Shown piece after piece: positions 9,095 through 20,383 of a DNA stretch of 64,000 nucleotides. The position numbers and the translations under genes were made by a program. Source of the stretch: Photorhabdus bodei (GTDB lineage Bacteria; Pseudomonadota; Gammaproteobacteria; Enterobacterales; Enterobacteriaceae); the NCBI RefSeq assembly GCF_003287735.1, contig NZ_NSCM01000001.1, positions 248,001 through 312,000 on the forward strand. Direction: 5' to 3'. Under the pieces are notes generated by a model. It was not told the DNA's origin. It searched no databases and was given only the letters and a program-made list of their open reading frames with translations. Every line of letters starts with the position of its first letter. Position 1 is the stretch's first letter.

Positions 9095-10138
9095 TTATTC
9101 ATTAACCTCAATGAGTACTCTGCCTGACTGTTGCTCAGACAATTCACCAATCGCGGTCAGTTCGATGCCATGACATCGTGCAATCGCTTTCACTTCGTCC
9201 ATAGCTTCCGGTAGAACAGCCAATAGCAGGCCACCGGATGTTTGCGGATCACATAACAGTTTGCGCTGAAGTTCTGTCATTTCACCAATAAGATGACCGT
9301 AACTATCAAAGTTACGCCCAGTTCCCCCCGGAACACAACCCTTTTCAATATAGGATTCCACTTCCGGCAGTTTAGGCACTTTTGCAAAATGGAGAGTTGC
9401 CTGAACCCCCGATCCTGCACAAATTTCACTTAAATGCCCTAAAAGACCAAACCCGGTTACATCGGTCATTGCTGTAACGCCAGCCACCTCGGCAAAATCC
9501 ATCCCCAAGTTATTTAAGCGACACATGGTTTCTATCGCAATTCCCTGATGTTCAGGTAACAGCAAGCCTTTTTTCTCCGCCGTGGCCAATACGCCAATTC
9601 CAAGTGGCTTTGTCAGAAATAGCTGGCTTCCCGCTTTCGCGGCACTGTTCTGTTTCACTCGGCCAATATTAACGATACCAGTTACAGCCAAACCAAAAAT
9701 AGGTTCAGGTGCATCAATAGAGTGCCCTCCCGCCAGTACAATCCCAGCCTCTTTACACGCAGCCCGGCCACCTTCAATCACCTTACGGGCAATTTCCGGC
9801 GCCAATTTATCAATAGGCCATCCCAAAATAGCTATCGCCATAATAGGCTTACCGCCCATCGCATAAATATCGCTGATAGCATTTGTGGCAGCAATGCGCC
9901 CAAAATCAAATGGATCATCGACAATCGGCATGAAAAAATCTGTCGTACTGATAATGCCGGTATCATTGCCAATATCATAAACCGCAGCATCATCACGGGT
10001 TTCATTACCAACCAGTAAGTGAGGATCAAGAAATTTTTCCTGCTCACTATGTAGAATGGTTTCCAAAACTTTTGGTGAAATTTTACAACCGCATCCAGCA
10101 CCGTGGCTGTATTGGGTAAGACGAACTTCCGTTGACAT
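9095..10138 (-). CDS. selD: Selenide, water dikinase (selenophosphate synthase)
   Basis: 347 residues. The N-terminal [13 protein letters not shown] loop carries the catalytic Cys (not selenocysteine) and Lys of bacterial SelD. The glycine-rich ATP-binding and AIRS-like domains follow ([52 protein letters not shown]). SelD makes selenophosphate from selenide and ATP for selenocysteine and selenouridine. It is 11 bases downstream of ydjA and just before topB, the same order as in E. coli. Confidence 0.97.
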   Translation of the reverse strand: MSTEVRLTQYSHGAGCGCKISPKVLETILHSEQEKFLDPHLLVGNETRDDAAVYDIGNDTGIISTTDFFMPIVDDPFDFGRIAATNAISDIYAMGGKPIMAIAILGWPIDKLAPEIARKVIEGGRAACKEAGIVLAGGHSIDAPEPIFGLAVTGIVNIGRVKQNSAAKAGSQLFLTKPLGIGVLATAEKKGLLLPEHQGIAIETMCRLNNLGMDFAEVAGVTAMTDVTGFGLLGHLSEICAGSGVQATLHFAKVPKLPEVESYIEKGCVPGGTGRNFDSYGHLIGEMTELQRKLLCDPQTSGGLLLAVLPEAMDEVKAIARCHGIELTAIGELSEQQSGRVLIEVNE

Positions 10139-10149
10139 AACAGACCCCG

Positions 10150-10701
10150 TTACAAGTAGCTGACAAAATTGGTCATATCAGGCGCAGTAACCTTATTTGG
10201 TGCTTTTAGTGCAGGCGTTCCAAGGTAGAGAAAACCCACTATTTTGTCATGTTCATGACAACCCAAACCGGCACGCACGGTATTATCATCAGTCCATGAA
10301 CCCGTACGCCAGATACCACCAAACCCTTGAGCCACAGCAGCCATTTGCATCGCATGCACCGCACAACCAGCTGAAACCACCTGCTCCCATTCAGGTATTT
10401 TGGAATTCTCAGCCACTTTTGCAATAACAGCGATGATTAATGGTGCACGATAAGGCGCATTTTTCGCTTTTTCTTCCGCCTCAGCACCAAGCTGACTATC
10501 AATGGCTGCTTGATGGAGTAATCGACTGAATCGCTCAATTCCTTCATCCTGCATGACAATAAAGTGCCACGGACGTAATGCACCATGATCAGGTGCTCTC
10601 ATTGCCGCCGCCAGAATATGCTGTAATGCTTCACCTTGAGGTGCTGGGGTTGTTAAACGTGATACTGAACGTCTGTTCAACAAAAGTTCTAGTGCATCCA
10701 T
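10150..10701 (-). CDS. ydjA: Nitroreductase-family protein YdjA
   Basis: 183 residues, the minimal nitroreductase fold. The FMN-binding N-terminal motif [15 protein letters not shown] is followed by [16 protein letters not shown], and [11 protein letters not shown] lies near the C-terminus. YdjA is an FMN protein of uncertain physiological substrate. It is the first gene of the ydjA-selD-topB unit; the association with selD is conserved in enterobacteria, although a role in selenium metabolism is only an inference. Confidence 0.92.
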   Translation of the reverse strand: MDALELLLNRRSVSRLTTPAPQGEALQHILAAAMRAPDHGALRPWHFIVMQDEGIERFSRLLHQAAIDSQLGAEAEEKAKNAPYRAPLIIAVIAKVAENSKIPEWEQVVSAGCAVHAMQMAAVAQGFGGIWRTGSWTDDNTVRAGLGCHEHDKIVGFLYLGTPALKAPNKVTAPDMTNFVSYL

Positions 10702-10871
10702 CTTTTCTCTCCTAAGTAATGTATTTTGGTATAAGCTAACATTTTCTGTTTATTTGTTAACAAATAAAAGCCCTAAAGCCGTCTTTTCAGGCAATATGCC
10801 ACTATTTGAAGCTGACATTTACATGCCTGATCATTAGGATAGCTTCACTTGATCCTATTTTTGGAGATGAT

Positions 10872-12737
10872 ATGCGTATTTTATGGAAGTTGATCGCAAG
10901 ATTATTTAAATGGAGTTGGCGACTATTAAATTTTATTCGAGAAGTCATTTCAAACCTGATTTTTATCATGCTAATTCTGTTTGTGGTTGGTGGTTTTCTG
11001 ATTTACCAACAGACAGACAAAACGGCAGATAGTTATCAAGGAGCATTATATGTCAATCTCACCGGTATCATTGTGGATCAGGTCTCCAGCCGTACTCCAT
11101 TGACTCAATTAGGCCGTGAGTTGTTTGGTACATCCAGCAATAAATTCCAGGAAAACTCCCTGTTTGATATTGTTGATAGCATTCGCCAAGCAAAAACCGA
11201 TAACAAAATCACCGGTCTGGTGCTGAAACTTGATGATTTCATCGGCACCGACCAGCCATCCATGCAGTATATCGGTAAGGCAATTAATGAGTTTAAAGCT
11301 TCCGGTAAACCAGTTTATGCTATCAGTGATAGTTATAATCAATCACAATATTATCTGGCTACCTTTGCCGATAAAATCTATCTATCGCCACAAGGAACGG
11401 TTGGCCTTTATGGTTATTCAACCAATAACCTGTATTACAAATCCCTGTTGGATTCACTGAAAGTCACCGCGCATATTTTCCGTGTCGGGACGTATAAATC
11501 AGCCGTTGAACCAGTTATGCGTGATGATATGTCCCCCGCTGCCCGCGAAGCTGATAGCCGCTGGGTCAACGGCCTGTGGCACAACTACCTCAATACTGTC
11601 GCTACCAACCGCAAGCTTTCTGTTCATCAAGTATTCCCAGGCGCTGATGAGATGATTGCTAACTTACGTGCTGTTGGCGGAGACAATGCACAATATGCAC
11701 TTAAATACAAACTGGTCGATTATGTTGCGCCACGCAATGTCATTGAAAATGATATGACAAAAGCCTTTGGTTGGGACGAGAAAAACCGTCACTTCAATGC
11801 TATCAGCATTTATGATTATGCACCGCAATTAGTAGAAGGCAGGTTATCATCTAAAGGTAATATCGCCGTTATTGTCGCACAAGGTGCAATCATCGATGGG
11901 CAACAGACTCAAGGCATGGTTGGCGGTGACACGACCGCCGCTCAAATCCGTCAAGCTCGTCTGGATGATAATATCAAAGCCGTTATTCTGCGGGTAAACA
12001 GCCCTGGTGGCAGTGTGAGTGCTTCTGATGTTATCCGCACTGAACTGGCTGCGCTACGTGCAACGAATAAACCCGTGGTGGTTTCCATGGGGGGAATGGC
12101 GGCATCTGGTGGCTACTGGATCGCGACCCCGGCTAATTACATCATCGCAAACCAAAGTACGTTGACGGGTTCTATCGGTATCTTCGGTGTCATTACCACT
12201 TATGAAAACAGTCTGGAACATATTGGTATCCACACCGATGGCGTTTCTACCACACCACTCGCGGGTATTTCTGTTACTAAAGGACTCAGCAAAGAGTTCT
12301 CAGCACTGATGCAACTTAATATTGAGAACGGCTATAACAACTTTATTGGCCTTGTTGCTACTTCACGCCATAAAACACGTGAAGAAGTCGATAACATTGC
12401 TCAGGGGCATGTGTGGACGGGTAATGATGCGAAAACCAATGGATTGGTCGACCAACTAGGGGATTTCGATGATGCGGTCACCAAAGCGGCTGAATTGGCG
12501 AAATTGGATAACCCTGAGCTTGACTGGATGCAACCTGAAATGTCATTCAGTGAGTTGCTGATGAACCAGTTGACAACAACCGCACAGGCTATCGTGCCGG
12601 AAGCAGTTCAAGCCTGGCTACCCGCTCCATTGGTGCAGGTAGCTCAGGAAGTGAAACAACAGAGTGAGTTCTATCGCCATCTGAATGATCCACAAAATCG
12701 TTATGCATTCTGTTTAAATTGCGGAGATGTTCGCTAA
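10872..12737 (+). CDS. sppA: Protease IV, signal peptide peptidase
   Basis: The ATG at 10872 is chosen because it gives the family N-terminus (MRILWKLIARLFKWSWRLLNFIREV) with GGAG just upstream; the frame is open further 5'. The protein has 621 residues with one N-terminal transmembrane anchor and tandem S49 domains. The catalytic Lys is in FRVGTYKSAVEP and the nucleophile Ser in GGMAASGGYWIA. It degrades signal peptides left in the inner membrane, acting from the periplasmic side. An ERIC copy lies between its stop codon and its terminator. Confidence 0.96.
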   Translation: MRILWKLIARLFKWSWRLLNFIREVISNLIFIMLILFVVGGFLIYQQTDKTADSYQGALYVNLTGIIVDQVSSRTPLTQLGRELFGTSSNKFQENSLFDIVDSIRQAKTDNKITGLVLKLDDFIGTDQPSMQYIGKAINEFKASGKPVYAISDSYNQSQYYLATFADKIYLSPQGTVGLYGYSTNNLYYKSLLDSLKVTAHIFRVGTYKSAVEPVMRDDMSPAAREADSRWVNGLWHNYLNTVATNRKLSVHQVFPGADEMIANLRAVGGDNAQYALKYKLVDYVAPRNVIENDMTKAFGWDEKNRHFNAISIYDYAPQLVEGRLSSKGNIAVIVAQGAIIDGQQTQGMVGGDTTAAQIRQARLDDNIKAVILRVNSPGGSVSASDVIRTELAALRATNKPVVVSMGGMAASGGYWIATPANYIIANQSTLTGSIGIFGVITTYENSLEHIGIHTDGVSTTPLAGISVTKGLSKEFSALMQLNIENGYNNFIGLVATSRHKTREEVDNIAQGHVWTGNDAKTNGLVDQLGDFDDAVTKAAELAKLDNPELDWMQPEMSFSELLMNQLTTTAQAIVPEAVQAWLPAPLVQVAQEVKQQSEFYRHLNDPQNRYAFCLNCGDVR

Positions 12738-12743
12738 ACAACC

Positions 12744-12870
12744 TATACCCAATGGATTTCAAGATGGATCGCGACGGCAAGGGAGAGAATCCCCGGGAGC
12801 ATAGGTAACTATGTGACCGGGGTGAGCGAGTGCAGCCAACAAAGAGGCAACTTGAAAGATAACGGGTATA
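12744..12870 (+). repeat. ERIC element 2
   Basis: Consensus-orientation copy (TATACCC-AATGG ... GACGGGTATA type ends). It starts 6 bases after the sppA stop and ends before the sppA terminator, so it is transcribed as 3' UTR. Confidence 0.92.
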
Positions 12871-12905
12871 ACAATGCATGATTCTAGTAATAACTCGATT
12901 AATTT

Positions 12906-12936
12906 AGCCTGACAGATGCCCTGTCAGGCTTTTTTT
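12906..12936 (+). terminator. sppA rho-independent terminator
   Basis: AGCCTGACAG-ATGCC-CTGTCAGGCT, a perfect 10-bp stem followed by seven T. Confidence 0.9.
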
Positions 12937-12985
12937 ATTCTGCAATACTCCTATAATCCTGCTGATCTTTTTATGAGGTACAGTC

Positions 12986-14005
12986 ATGCAGAAGAAATCT
13001 ATTTATGTCGTCTATACTGGTGGAACCATTGGGATGCAACGCTCATCTCAAGGATACATCCCCGTTTCCGGGCACTTACAACGCCAATTAACAAAGATGC
13101 CCGAATTTCATCGACCGGAGATGCCGACATTCACCATCCGTGAACATCAACCATTGATCGATTCTTCTGATATGACCCCAGAAGACTGGCAATTTATCGC
13201 TGATGATATCCGAGAAAATTACCATGATTATGATGGGTTCGTGATCCTGCATGGTACGGATACAATGGCATTTACGGCATCTGCCCTCTCCTTTATGTTT
13301 GAGAATCTAGGTAAGCCAGTCATTGTCACCGGGTCACAAATCCCATTGGAAGCACTGCGCTCTGATGGGCAGACAAACTTGTTGAATGCGCTTTATCTTG
13401 CCGCTAATTACCCGGTTAACGAGGTCAGCCTGTTTTTCAATAATAAACTGTTTCGTGGGAACCGGACCGTCAAAGCACATGCCGACGGTTTCGATGCTTT
13501 CGCTTCACCAAACTGTTCTCCATTAATGGAAGCCGGTATTAATATTAAAACCTTCAATACAGATTCCACCTTTGCTAGTCACGGTAAATTTATTACCCAT
13601 CAGATTACCCCTCAGCCCATTGGCGTAATCACCATTTATCCCGGCCTTTCCAGTCAGATTGTGAATAATATTTTGATGCAACCGGTTAAGGCTCTCATCC
13701 TGCGCTCATATGGTGTCGGGAATGCGCCTCAACACCCTGAATTATTAAAAGAGCTAAAACAGGCAACAGAGAGAGGGATCGTGGTCGTTAATTTGACTCA
13801 ATGCATTTCTGGCCGAGTAAATATGGAAGGGTATGCAACGGGCCATGCTCTGGCTGAAGCGGGGGTGATAAGCGGCTACGATATGACTTTTGAAGCAACT
13901 TTAACCAAGTTGCACTATTTACTCAGTCAACCCTATGGCAATGAAAAAATTCGTTATTTAATGCAACAAAATTTACGTGGTGAATTAAGTTATGCTGATA
14001 AATAA
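12986..14005 (+). CDS. ansA: L-asparaginase I (cytoplasmic)
   Basis: 339 residues without signal peptide. The two catalytic threonine motifs are present: YTGGTIGM near the N-terminus and ILHGTDTMAFTASAL around residue 88, with GSQIPL and the RSDGQTNL segment after it. It hydrolyses asparagine to aspartate and ammonia. It begins 50 bases after the sppA terminator with ATGAGGT upstream and runs 12 bases from pncA, forming an ansA-pncA operon as in E. coli. Confidence 0.96.
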   Translation: MQKKSIYVVYTGGTIGMQRSSQGYIPVSGHLQRQLTKMPEFHRPEMPTFTIREHQPLIDSSDMTPEDWQFIADDIRENYHDYDGFVILHGTDTMAFTASALSFMFENLGKPVIVTGSQIPLEALRSDGQTNLLNALYLAANYPVNEVSLFFNNKLFRGNRTVKAHADGFDAFASPNCSPLMEAGINIKTFNTDSTFASHGKFITHQITPQPIGVITIYPGLSSQIVNNILMQPVKALILRSYGVGNAPQHPELLKELKQATERGIVVVNLTQCISGRVNMEGYATGHALAEAGVISGYDMTFEATLTKLHYLLSQPYGNEKIRYLMQQNLRGELSYADK

Positions 14006-14017
14006 TCAAGGAAAGAG

Positions 14018-14656
14018 ATGAAAACGGCCCTATTACTTATTGATCTACAGAACGACTTCTGTACCGGCGGCGCTTTAGCCGTAGAAGAGAGTGAACAAGT
14101 CATTGTTGCAGCAAATCAGGCAATTGCTATTTGTTTGAAACACAATATCAGCATTATTGCCAGCCAAGACTGGCATCCTGCTGAACATATGAGCTTTGCC
14201 GTAAATTCCGGCCAGAAGATCGGCAATATCGGTCTATTAAACGGTATTCCACAAGTATGGTGGCCGGTACACTGCGTTCAAAGTCAGCATGGCGCTGATT
14301 TTCATCCACAGCTAAACAAGCAGGCAATTGTTGAAATTTTCCACAAAGGAGAAAATCCACAGATCGATAGTTACAGTGCTTTCTTTGACAACGGCCATCA
14401 GAATAAAACCCGACTTGATGACTGGTTACAAACACAGCAAATTGAACGCCTGTTTATTATTGGGATCGCCACTGACTATTGTGTGAAATTTACCGCGCTA
14501 GATGCGCTGGCATTAGGTTATGAAACCTGGGTCATTACGGATGGCTGTCGAGGGGTTAACCTTAGTCCAAATGATAGCCAATCAGCCTTCAAAGAGCTAA
14601 AAGAGCAAGGCGCTATATTGATAGAACTTGATCAACTAGAAGATGCTCTTCTCTGA
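14018..14656 (+). CDS. pncA: Nicotinamidase/pyrazinamidase
   Basis: 212 residues, isochorismatase-like fold. Catalytic Asp sits in LLIDLQNDFCTGG, the metal-binding D-x-H in ASQDWHPAEH, the Lys in FHKGENPQIDSYSAFFD and the nucleophilic Cys in GIATDYCVKFTALDAL. It deamidates nicotinamide to nicotinate for NAD salvage. An AAGGAAAGAG ribosome site lies in the short gap to ansA, and a clear terminator follows. Confidence 0.96.
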   Translation: MKTALLLIDLQNDFCTGGALAVEESEQVIVAANQAIAICLKHNISIIASQDWHPAEHMSFAVNSGQKIGNIGLLNGIPQVWWPVHCVQSQHGADFHPQLNKQAIVEIFHKGENPQIDSYSAFFDNGHQNKTRLDDWLQTQQIERLFIIGIATDYCVKFTALDALALGYETWVITDGCRGVNLSPNDSQSAFKELKEQGAILIELDQLEDALL

Positions 14657-14672
14657 TATCAATCCAAGGTCA

Positions 14673-14699
14673 GGCTGAGTCTTACACACTCAGCCTTTT
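14673..14699 (+). terminator. ansA-pncA terminator
   Basis: GGCTGAGT-CTTACAC-ACTCAGCC followed by TTTTC, 17 bases after the pncA stop codon; yeaC converges from the other side. Confidence 0.75.
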
Positions 14700-14719
14700 C
14701 ATATCTAATTTGCCAAAGA

Positions 14720-14989
14720 TTATGGCTTGAATGTTGCCACCATTTTAGACTGAAAGATCGCTTTCAGTTCTTGTTTACTCTTCATCACCAACTGACCATC
14801 AGTACCAATCGTCATATGTTGCGGATCATGGTTATGCCTTGATTGCCATAGCATAATCATTTGCAAACTATGCTCTTTCTGCTCTACCGTTAGAGGCTCA
14901 CCATCCTGCCATTTACCCAGTTCTACTGCCTGAACCAGGCGTTGATATATTTCTGGTGTCATTACAGATAACAGATCATCCAGTTCCAT
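14720..14989 (-). CDS. yeaC: YeaC family protein (DUF1315)
   Basis: 89 residues beginning MELDDLLSVMTPEIYQRLVQAVELGKWQDGEPLTVEQKE, which is the signature start of the YeaC/DUF1315 family. It is small, soluble and without catalytic motif; function unknown. It lies downstream of msrB on the same strand in the E. coli order and is likely co-transcribed across the 82-base gap. Confidence 0.88.
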   Translation of the reverse strand: MELDDLLSVMTPEIYQRLVQAVELGKWQDGEPLTVEQKEHSLQMIMLWQSRHNHDPQHMTIGTDGQLVMKSKQELKAIFQSKMVATFKP

Positions 14990-15071
14990 TGATATTTCCT
15001 CACTATTTTCCAGAATTAGCTGAAACGATTTTTTACGTAAACTAAGATTATGCCCGCAATAATAAAAACGA

Positions 15072-15482
15072 TTAACCTACTGTTTTTTCGCCTGTATTTT
15101 CATCAATAAAGCTTAATGCAACCGAGTTGATACAAAAACGCTCTCCTGTCGGCTGCGGTCCATCAGGGAACACATGCCCCAAATGAGCGTTACAATGACC
15201 GCAACGAACCTCAATACGATGCATATTGTGACTATCATCATCAAGATACTGCACTGCATCATGAGTGGCAGGCTGGTAAAAACTCGGCCAGCCACAACCA
15301 GAATCAAATTTAGTGTCGGACATAAATAACGGCTGCTCGCAGCACAAACAATGATACACGCCACTTTTCTTATTATGTAGCAATTTCCCTGAAAATGGCG
15401 GCTCTGTCCCGGCATTCTGGGTTACGTGACGCTGAATATCAGTTAGTTCTTTATAAAGGGAAACATCAGGATTCTTAGTCAT
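15072..15482 (-). CDS. msrB: Methionine-R-sulfoxide reductase B
   Basis: The start at 15482 is preferred (AAGGTGGT upstream) over an in-frame ATG 57 bases earlier, because it gives the family N-terminus and 136 residues. Zinc is held by two CxxC pairs (HCLCCEQ and RCGHCNA). The GWPSF and [10 protein letters not shown] motifs and the catalytic Cys in [11 protein letters not shown] are intact. The enzyme repairs methionine-R-sulfoxide in oxidised proteins using thioredoxin. It diverges from gapA, with ERIC 3 in the intergenic region. Confidence 0.95.
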   Translation of the reverse strand: MTKNPDVSLYKELTDIQRHVTQNAGTEPPFSGKLLHNKKSGVYHCLCCEQPLFMSDTKFDSGCGWPSFYQPATHDAVQYLDDDSHNMHRIEVRCGHCNAHLGHVFPDGPQPTGERFCINSVALSFIDENTGEKTVG

Positions 15483-15592
15483 AACGACCACCTTAATAAT
15501 AAGACTCATGTTCTCAATAAAATTGATTAATAATAACAAAAAATTAACATTACATCAGTGGAATTTATTTTAAGTGGTTAACTGAATCTGTC

Positions 15593-15719
15593 TATACCCT
15601 ATGGATTTCAAGATGCATCGCGACGGCAAGGGAGCGAATCCCCGGGAGCATAGATAACGATGTGACCGGGGTGAGTGAGTGCAGCCAACAAAGAGGCAAC
15701 TTGAAAGATAACGGGTATA
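15593..15719 (+). repeat. ERIC element 3
   Basis: Full 127-bp copy in consensus orientation inside the msrB/gapA divergent intergenic region, upstream of both promoters. Confidence 0.92.
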
Positions 15720-15791
15720 TCCTACTATTTGTGATGTGACTCGCATATCTAACCAATTAACTTTCAATATCTGTCTGCACCTTGATAATGA

Positions 15792-16946
<1,155 letters not shown>

Positions 16947-16966
16947 CTGAGTAATTACTTTGTCTG

Positions 16967-17000
16967 AAAAGAGCTGCCCTCCCCCGGCAGCTCTTTTGTT
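16967..17000 (+). terminator. gapA terminator
   Basis: AAAAGAGCTGCC-CTCCCCC-GGCAGCTCTTTTG: a 12-bp stem including its own T-run, 20 bases after the gapA stop. Confidence 0.9.
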
Positions 17001-17074
17001 TCAATCTGTGTACAACATGCGTTATTCTTGGGCTATTGCCATTATCCCGGCTTTGGTTTTACAAGGTTATACGG

Positions 17075-17953
17075 ATGAACGATAAAATCTTTTCATTACC
17101 GGTTACAGAACAGATTTCTCCTGCTATTAGTCAACGAAATATAGATGGCTTTCCACTGATAGTCGTCTCTCATCCTAAAGTTCGTGGTGCAATCAGCTTG
17201 CAAGGGGCGCACCTTATCGCCTGGCAACCCAGTGGTGAAGAGCCGGGGTTATGGCTGAGCAAGAAAACCGCATTTGCAGCAGGTACCGCTATCCGCGGTG
17301 GTATACCTATTTGTTGGCCTTGGTTTGGTTTCTCAAGAGCACCAAGTCATGGCTTTGCCAGAATTCTTCCCTGGGAATTTAGCGCACATAATGAACATGA
17401 AAATGGCGTCATATTAACTTTCACACTGAAAGACAATGAATATACCCATAAATTGTGGCCTTATGATTTTACCTTGATTGCCCGTTTCAAACTGTGTGAA
17501 ACCTGTGAAGTGGAGCTAGAAACCCATGGTGATTATCAAGCAACTTGTGCCCTGCACACTTATCTGAATATAGGCGATATTAATCAGGTTTCGATTAGCG
17601 GTTTAGGTAAACATTTTATTGATACGGTGGCTGACAAAGAGCAACACATCACAGCAGAGCATCTTATTTTCAATGGTCGCACTGATCGCATTTATACCGA
17701 GCCGGAAGATTTCAATTTGATAAGGGATAAATCGCTGAAACGGACTATTGAAATTCACCATTATCATCACAGTGATGTTGTATGCTGGAATCCAGGTGCC
17801 CAATTGTCAAACAGTATGAAAGATATGTGCAATGAAGGTTATAAAAATATGATTTGTGTAGAAACAGCTCGCATCAATAAGCCACTAATCTCTAAAGATG
17901 ATAGCCCAGCCCATATTTCGGTGTTAATCCGTTGCCGGAAAGACTACCAGTAA
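17075..17953 (+). CDS. yeaD: D-hexose-6-phosphate mutarotase
   Basis: Start at 17075 behind AAGG, yielding 292 residues starting MNDKIFSLPVTEQISPAISQRN. The aldose-1-epimerase-like beta-sandwich is shown by LQGAHLIAWQPSGEEPGLWLS, IRGGIPICWPWFG, PSHGFARILPW (catalytic His), ALHTYLNIGD and the Glu of CVETARI. It interconverts anomers of glucose-6-phosphate and related sugars. The gapA-yeaD order is conserved. A longer upstream frame adds 13 unlike residues and was not used. Confidence 0.94.
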   Translation: MNDKIFSLPVTEQISPAISQRNIDGFPLIVVSHPKVRGAISLQGAHLIAWQPSGEEPGLWLSKKTAFAAGTAIRGGIPICWPWFGFSRAPSHGFARILPWEFSAHNEHENGVILTFTLKDNEYTHKLWPYDFTLIARFKLCETCEVELETHGDYQATCALHTYLNIGDINQVSISGLGKHFIDTVADKEQHITAEHLIFNGRTDRIYTEPEDFNLIRDKSLKRTIEIHHYHHSDVVCWNPGAQLSNSMKDMCNEGYKNMICVETARINKPLISKDDSPAHISVLIRCRKDYQ

Positions 17954-18015
17954 ATATATCACTCATTCACATTAAAAAGACTGAATATTATCCCATGAAT
18001 TCAGTCTCTATTCGA

Positions 18016-18142
18016 TATACCCGTTATCTTTCAAGTTGCCTCTTTGTTGGCTGCACTCACTCACCCCGGTCACATCGTTATCTATGCTCCCAGGGATTCT
18101 CTCCCTTGCCGTCGCGATGCATCTTGAAATCCATAGGGTATA
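18016..18142 (-). repeat. ERIC element 4
   Basis: Full-length reverse-orientation copy between convergent yeaD and mipA, 16 bases before the mipA stop. Confidence 0.92.
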
Positions 18143-18158
18143 TTATCGCCGTGAGTAA

Positions 18159-18911
18159 TTAAAAACTATATGTAACACCTGTCCAAACAATACTTGAATA
18201 TGACTTATTAACCATTGGGCTATCTTTAATTTCACTCGGTAAACGCTCAACGCGCCCCATCATAAATACAGACCATTCCTGGTTAAATTTATAATTAGCA
18301 GATAATTCGAGATAGGGAGTCCAACTATCATCTGGAGTATATTTTTCTAGTCCGCTATGGCGTGATTCACTATCTTTAATACCATATTCATAACGATTTT
18401 GTTTTTTACTATTCCAAACCACCCCTAATCCTGGTTGTAATGACCAATCATCACTTTTAAATTCATATAAATAAGCCAGGTCAATCGTTATGCCTTTACT
18501 TTTACCCAAAGTATCCGCAGCAAAAGAGCTACGCAACGTTCCCCAATCTTCAATATGACGATAGCTAAAGCCGCCCATCATAGTATCATGGCGACGATCC
18601 AACTTTTTCATCTGCTTATCTTCATTATCTTTTGGGCGGAAATTTTGAGGATAGTAATAGACATCTAAAGATAGCTGATCTTTTGGTTGATTCCACAAAT
18701 AATACCCGGCGGCTAAAGTATGAAAATAGAAATTGTCACTTTCATAATTAACCATTGGAACAAACAACACTTTATCTTTATTCTTTACCCCCTTATAAGG
18801 TGATGCCTCAGCTAAAACAGAGGCACCAATTGACCACTGTCCCGCATAAGCCAAAGATGAAGAAAGACAAAAAGTGACGACTGTGGCTAAAATTTTAGCT
18901 TTGTTGATCAT
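18159..18911 (-). CDS. mipA: MipA/OmpV-family outer membrane protein
   Basis: 250 residues with a cleavable signal peptide (MINKAKILATVVTFCLSSSLAYA). WSIGASVLAEASPYKGVKNKDKVLFVPMVNYES and the terminal GVTYSF, ending in an aromatic residue, are typical of the MipA/OmpV beta-barrels. In E. coli MipA scaffolds the murein synthase PBP1B and the lytic transglycosylase MltA. It sits after yeaD, convergent as in the E. coli neighbourhood, though yeaE is absent here. Confidence 0.9.
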   Translation of the reverse strand: MINKAKILATVVTFCLSSSLAYAGQWSIGASVLAEASPYKGVKNKDKVLFVPMVNYESDNFYFHTLAAGYYLWNQPKDQLSLDVYYYPQNFRPKDNEDKQMKKLDRRHDTMMGGFSYRHIEDWGTLRSSFAADTLGKSKGITIDLAYLYEFKSDDWSLQPGLGVVWNSKKQNRYEYGIKDSESRHSGLEKYTPDDSWTPYLELSANYKFNQEWSVFMMGRVERLPSEIKDSPMVNKSYSSIVWTGVTYSF

Positions 18912-19154
18912 GATTAACTATTTCCTTTAAAACAATTATGCGATTAGCGATATCAAGTGTAAAAGATCATTTCCCTCATTTCCAAGTAATAACGTCCTAT
19001 TTTGCCTTAAAAAGCACAATATGTTTAGTGCCCGCCTAATTATTCTGACAAAAATAGACAGATTAGAAAAAACAAAGATATATTAATTTAGCGAAAACGG
19101 TAACTTATTTCCTGCAATAATACCAAACGGTGACGACTATTTAACGACATCATA

Positions 19155-19281
19155 TATACCCGTCATCTTTCAAGTTGCCTCTTTGTTGGCTGCACTCGCT
19201 CACCCCGGTCACATAGTTACCTATGCTCCCGGGGATTCACTCCCTTGCCGTCGCGATCCATCTTGAAATCCATAGGGTATA
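19155..19281 (-). repeat. ERIC element 5, forms the 3' end of alr
   Basis: Full 127-bp copy. Its right 61 bases (19221-19281) are the last codons and stop of alr, so the gene reads into the repeat. Confidence 0.93.
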
Positions 19282-20345
19282 GATACCGGGACCCGATCTG
19301 CCAATGCGCACAATAATTCATAGCCAATCGTTCCAGAGCTCTCCGCCACATCATCCACCGGCAAATTTTTCCCCCACAATTCAACACGACTGCCAATTTG
19401 GGCCTGCGGACAAGGTGTTAAATCCACCGACAACATGTCCATTGATACTGTACCTAATACTTGGGTCCTAACACCATCGACAATAATCGGTGTTCCCGTC
19501 ATTGCACAACGGGGATAACCATCAGCATAGCCACAGGCGACGGTACCGACTCGCATAGGGCCTGACACTGTATATTTACTGCCATAACCTATTTTGTCTC
19601 CTGCCTTGAGATTCTGAATAGCAATAATCTCACTTTGCAGACTCATCACCGCTTTCAACCCAATATCGGCAATATCTTTCCACTTTCCACTCGGTGAGGC
19701 GCCATAAAGCACGATACCGGGACGTACCCAATCTCTATGAGTTTGTGGATACCACAAAGAAGCAGCTGAATTAGCCAAACATTGAGAAATATCCAATCCC
19801 TGACTCACTGAATTAATAACGTTAAGTTGTTCAGTAACGCCGATCTCCTTATTATCCGTATTCGCAAAATGTGACATTAACGTTATTTGCCCAATTTGCC
19901 GGATACCTCTTGCTAATGATAAAACCGCGCTATATTGATCCACAGGAAATCCCAATCGATTCATACCGCTATTGAGTTTGAGATAAATATTGATGGGCTT
20001 ACTCAAATTGGCCGCTTCGATTGCTTCAAGTTGCCAATGGCTATGCACTACCGTTGTCAACTGATATTCATCAATTATTGGTAAATCTTCCGGTTTGAAA
20101 AACCCTTCCAATAGTAAGATTGCCCCCTGCCACCCCTGCTCCCGCAATAAAATCGCTTCATGAAAATCAAGTAAAGCAAATCCATCAGCCTGATCAAGAT
20201 ATCGCCATATACAATGCAGACCATGCCCATAAGCATTTGCTTTAACAACAGCCCAGATTTTACTATTACCGACCTTATTACGAATAATCGCCAGATTATT
20301 TTCCAATGCATCAAGATGGATCGTTGCCGAAATCGGACGTGGCAT
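19221..20345 (-). CDS. dadX: Alanine racemase (DadX type) with ERIC-encoded tail
   Basis: 374 residues. The PLP-binding Lys is in WAVVKANAYGHG, and TVACGYADGYPR and VDLT follow the racemase pattern. The usual C-terminus would fall at CALADRVPV; here it continues [20 protein letters not shown] and stops, all encoded by ERIC 5. The protein is therefore about 18 residues longer than its relatives. Position directly downstream of dadA supports the catabolic role: it converts L- to D-alanine for oxidation by DadA and also supplies D-alanine for murein. Whether another alr exists lies outside the window. Confidence 0.93.
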   Translation of the reverse strand: MPRPISATIHLDALENNLAIIRNKVGNSKIWAVVKANAYGHGLHCIWRYLDQADGFALLDFHEAILLREQGWQGAILLLEGFFKPEDLPIIDEYQLTTVVHSHWQLEAIEAANLSKPINIYLKLNSGMNRLGFPVDQYSAVLSLARGIRQIGQITLMSHFANTDNKEIGVTEQLNVINSVSQGLDISQCLANSAASLWYPQTHRDWVRPGIVLYGASPSGKWKDIADIGLKAVMSLQSEIIAIQNLKAGDKIGYGSKYTVSGPMRVGTVACGYADGYPRCAMTGTPIIVDGVRTQVLGTVSMDMLSVDLTPCPQAQIGSRVELWGKNLPVDDVAESSGTIGYELLCALADRVPVSIPYGFQDGSRRQGSESPGA

Positions 20346-20383
20346 ATTCTATTAGCCTCTCAGTTCAGTGTGTAATTGATGTC

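Noticed and set aside
15570-15767. Recurrent small frames of the type YTRYLSSCLFVGCTHSPRSH...LCSRGF...CILKSIGY at many places
   Set aside because: They are translations of the ERIC palindrome itself and carry no own ribosome sites or conservation beyond the repeat.
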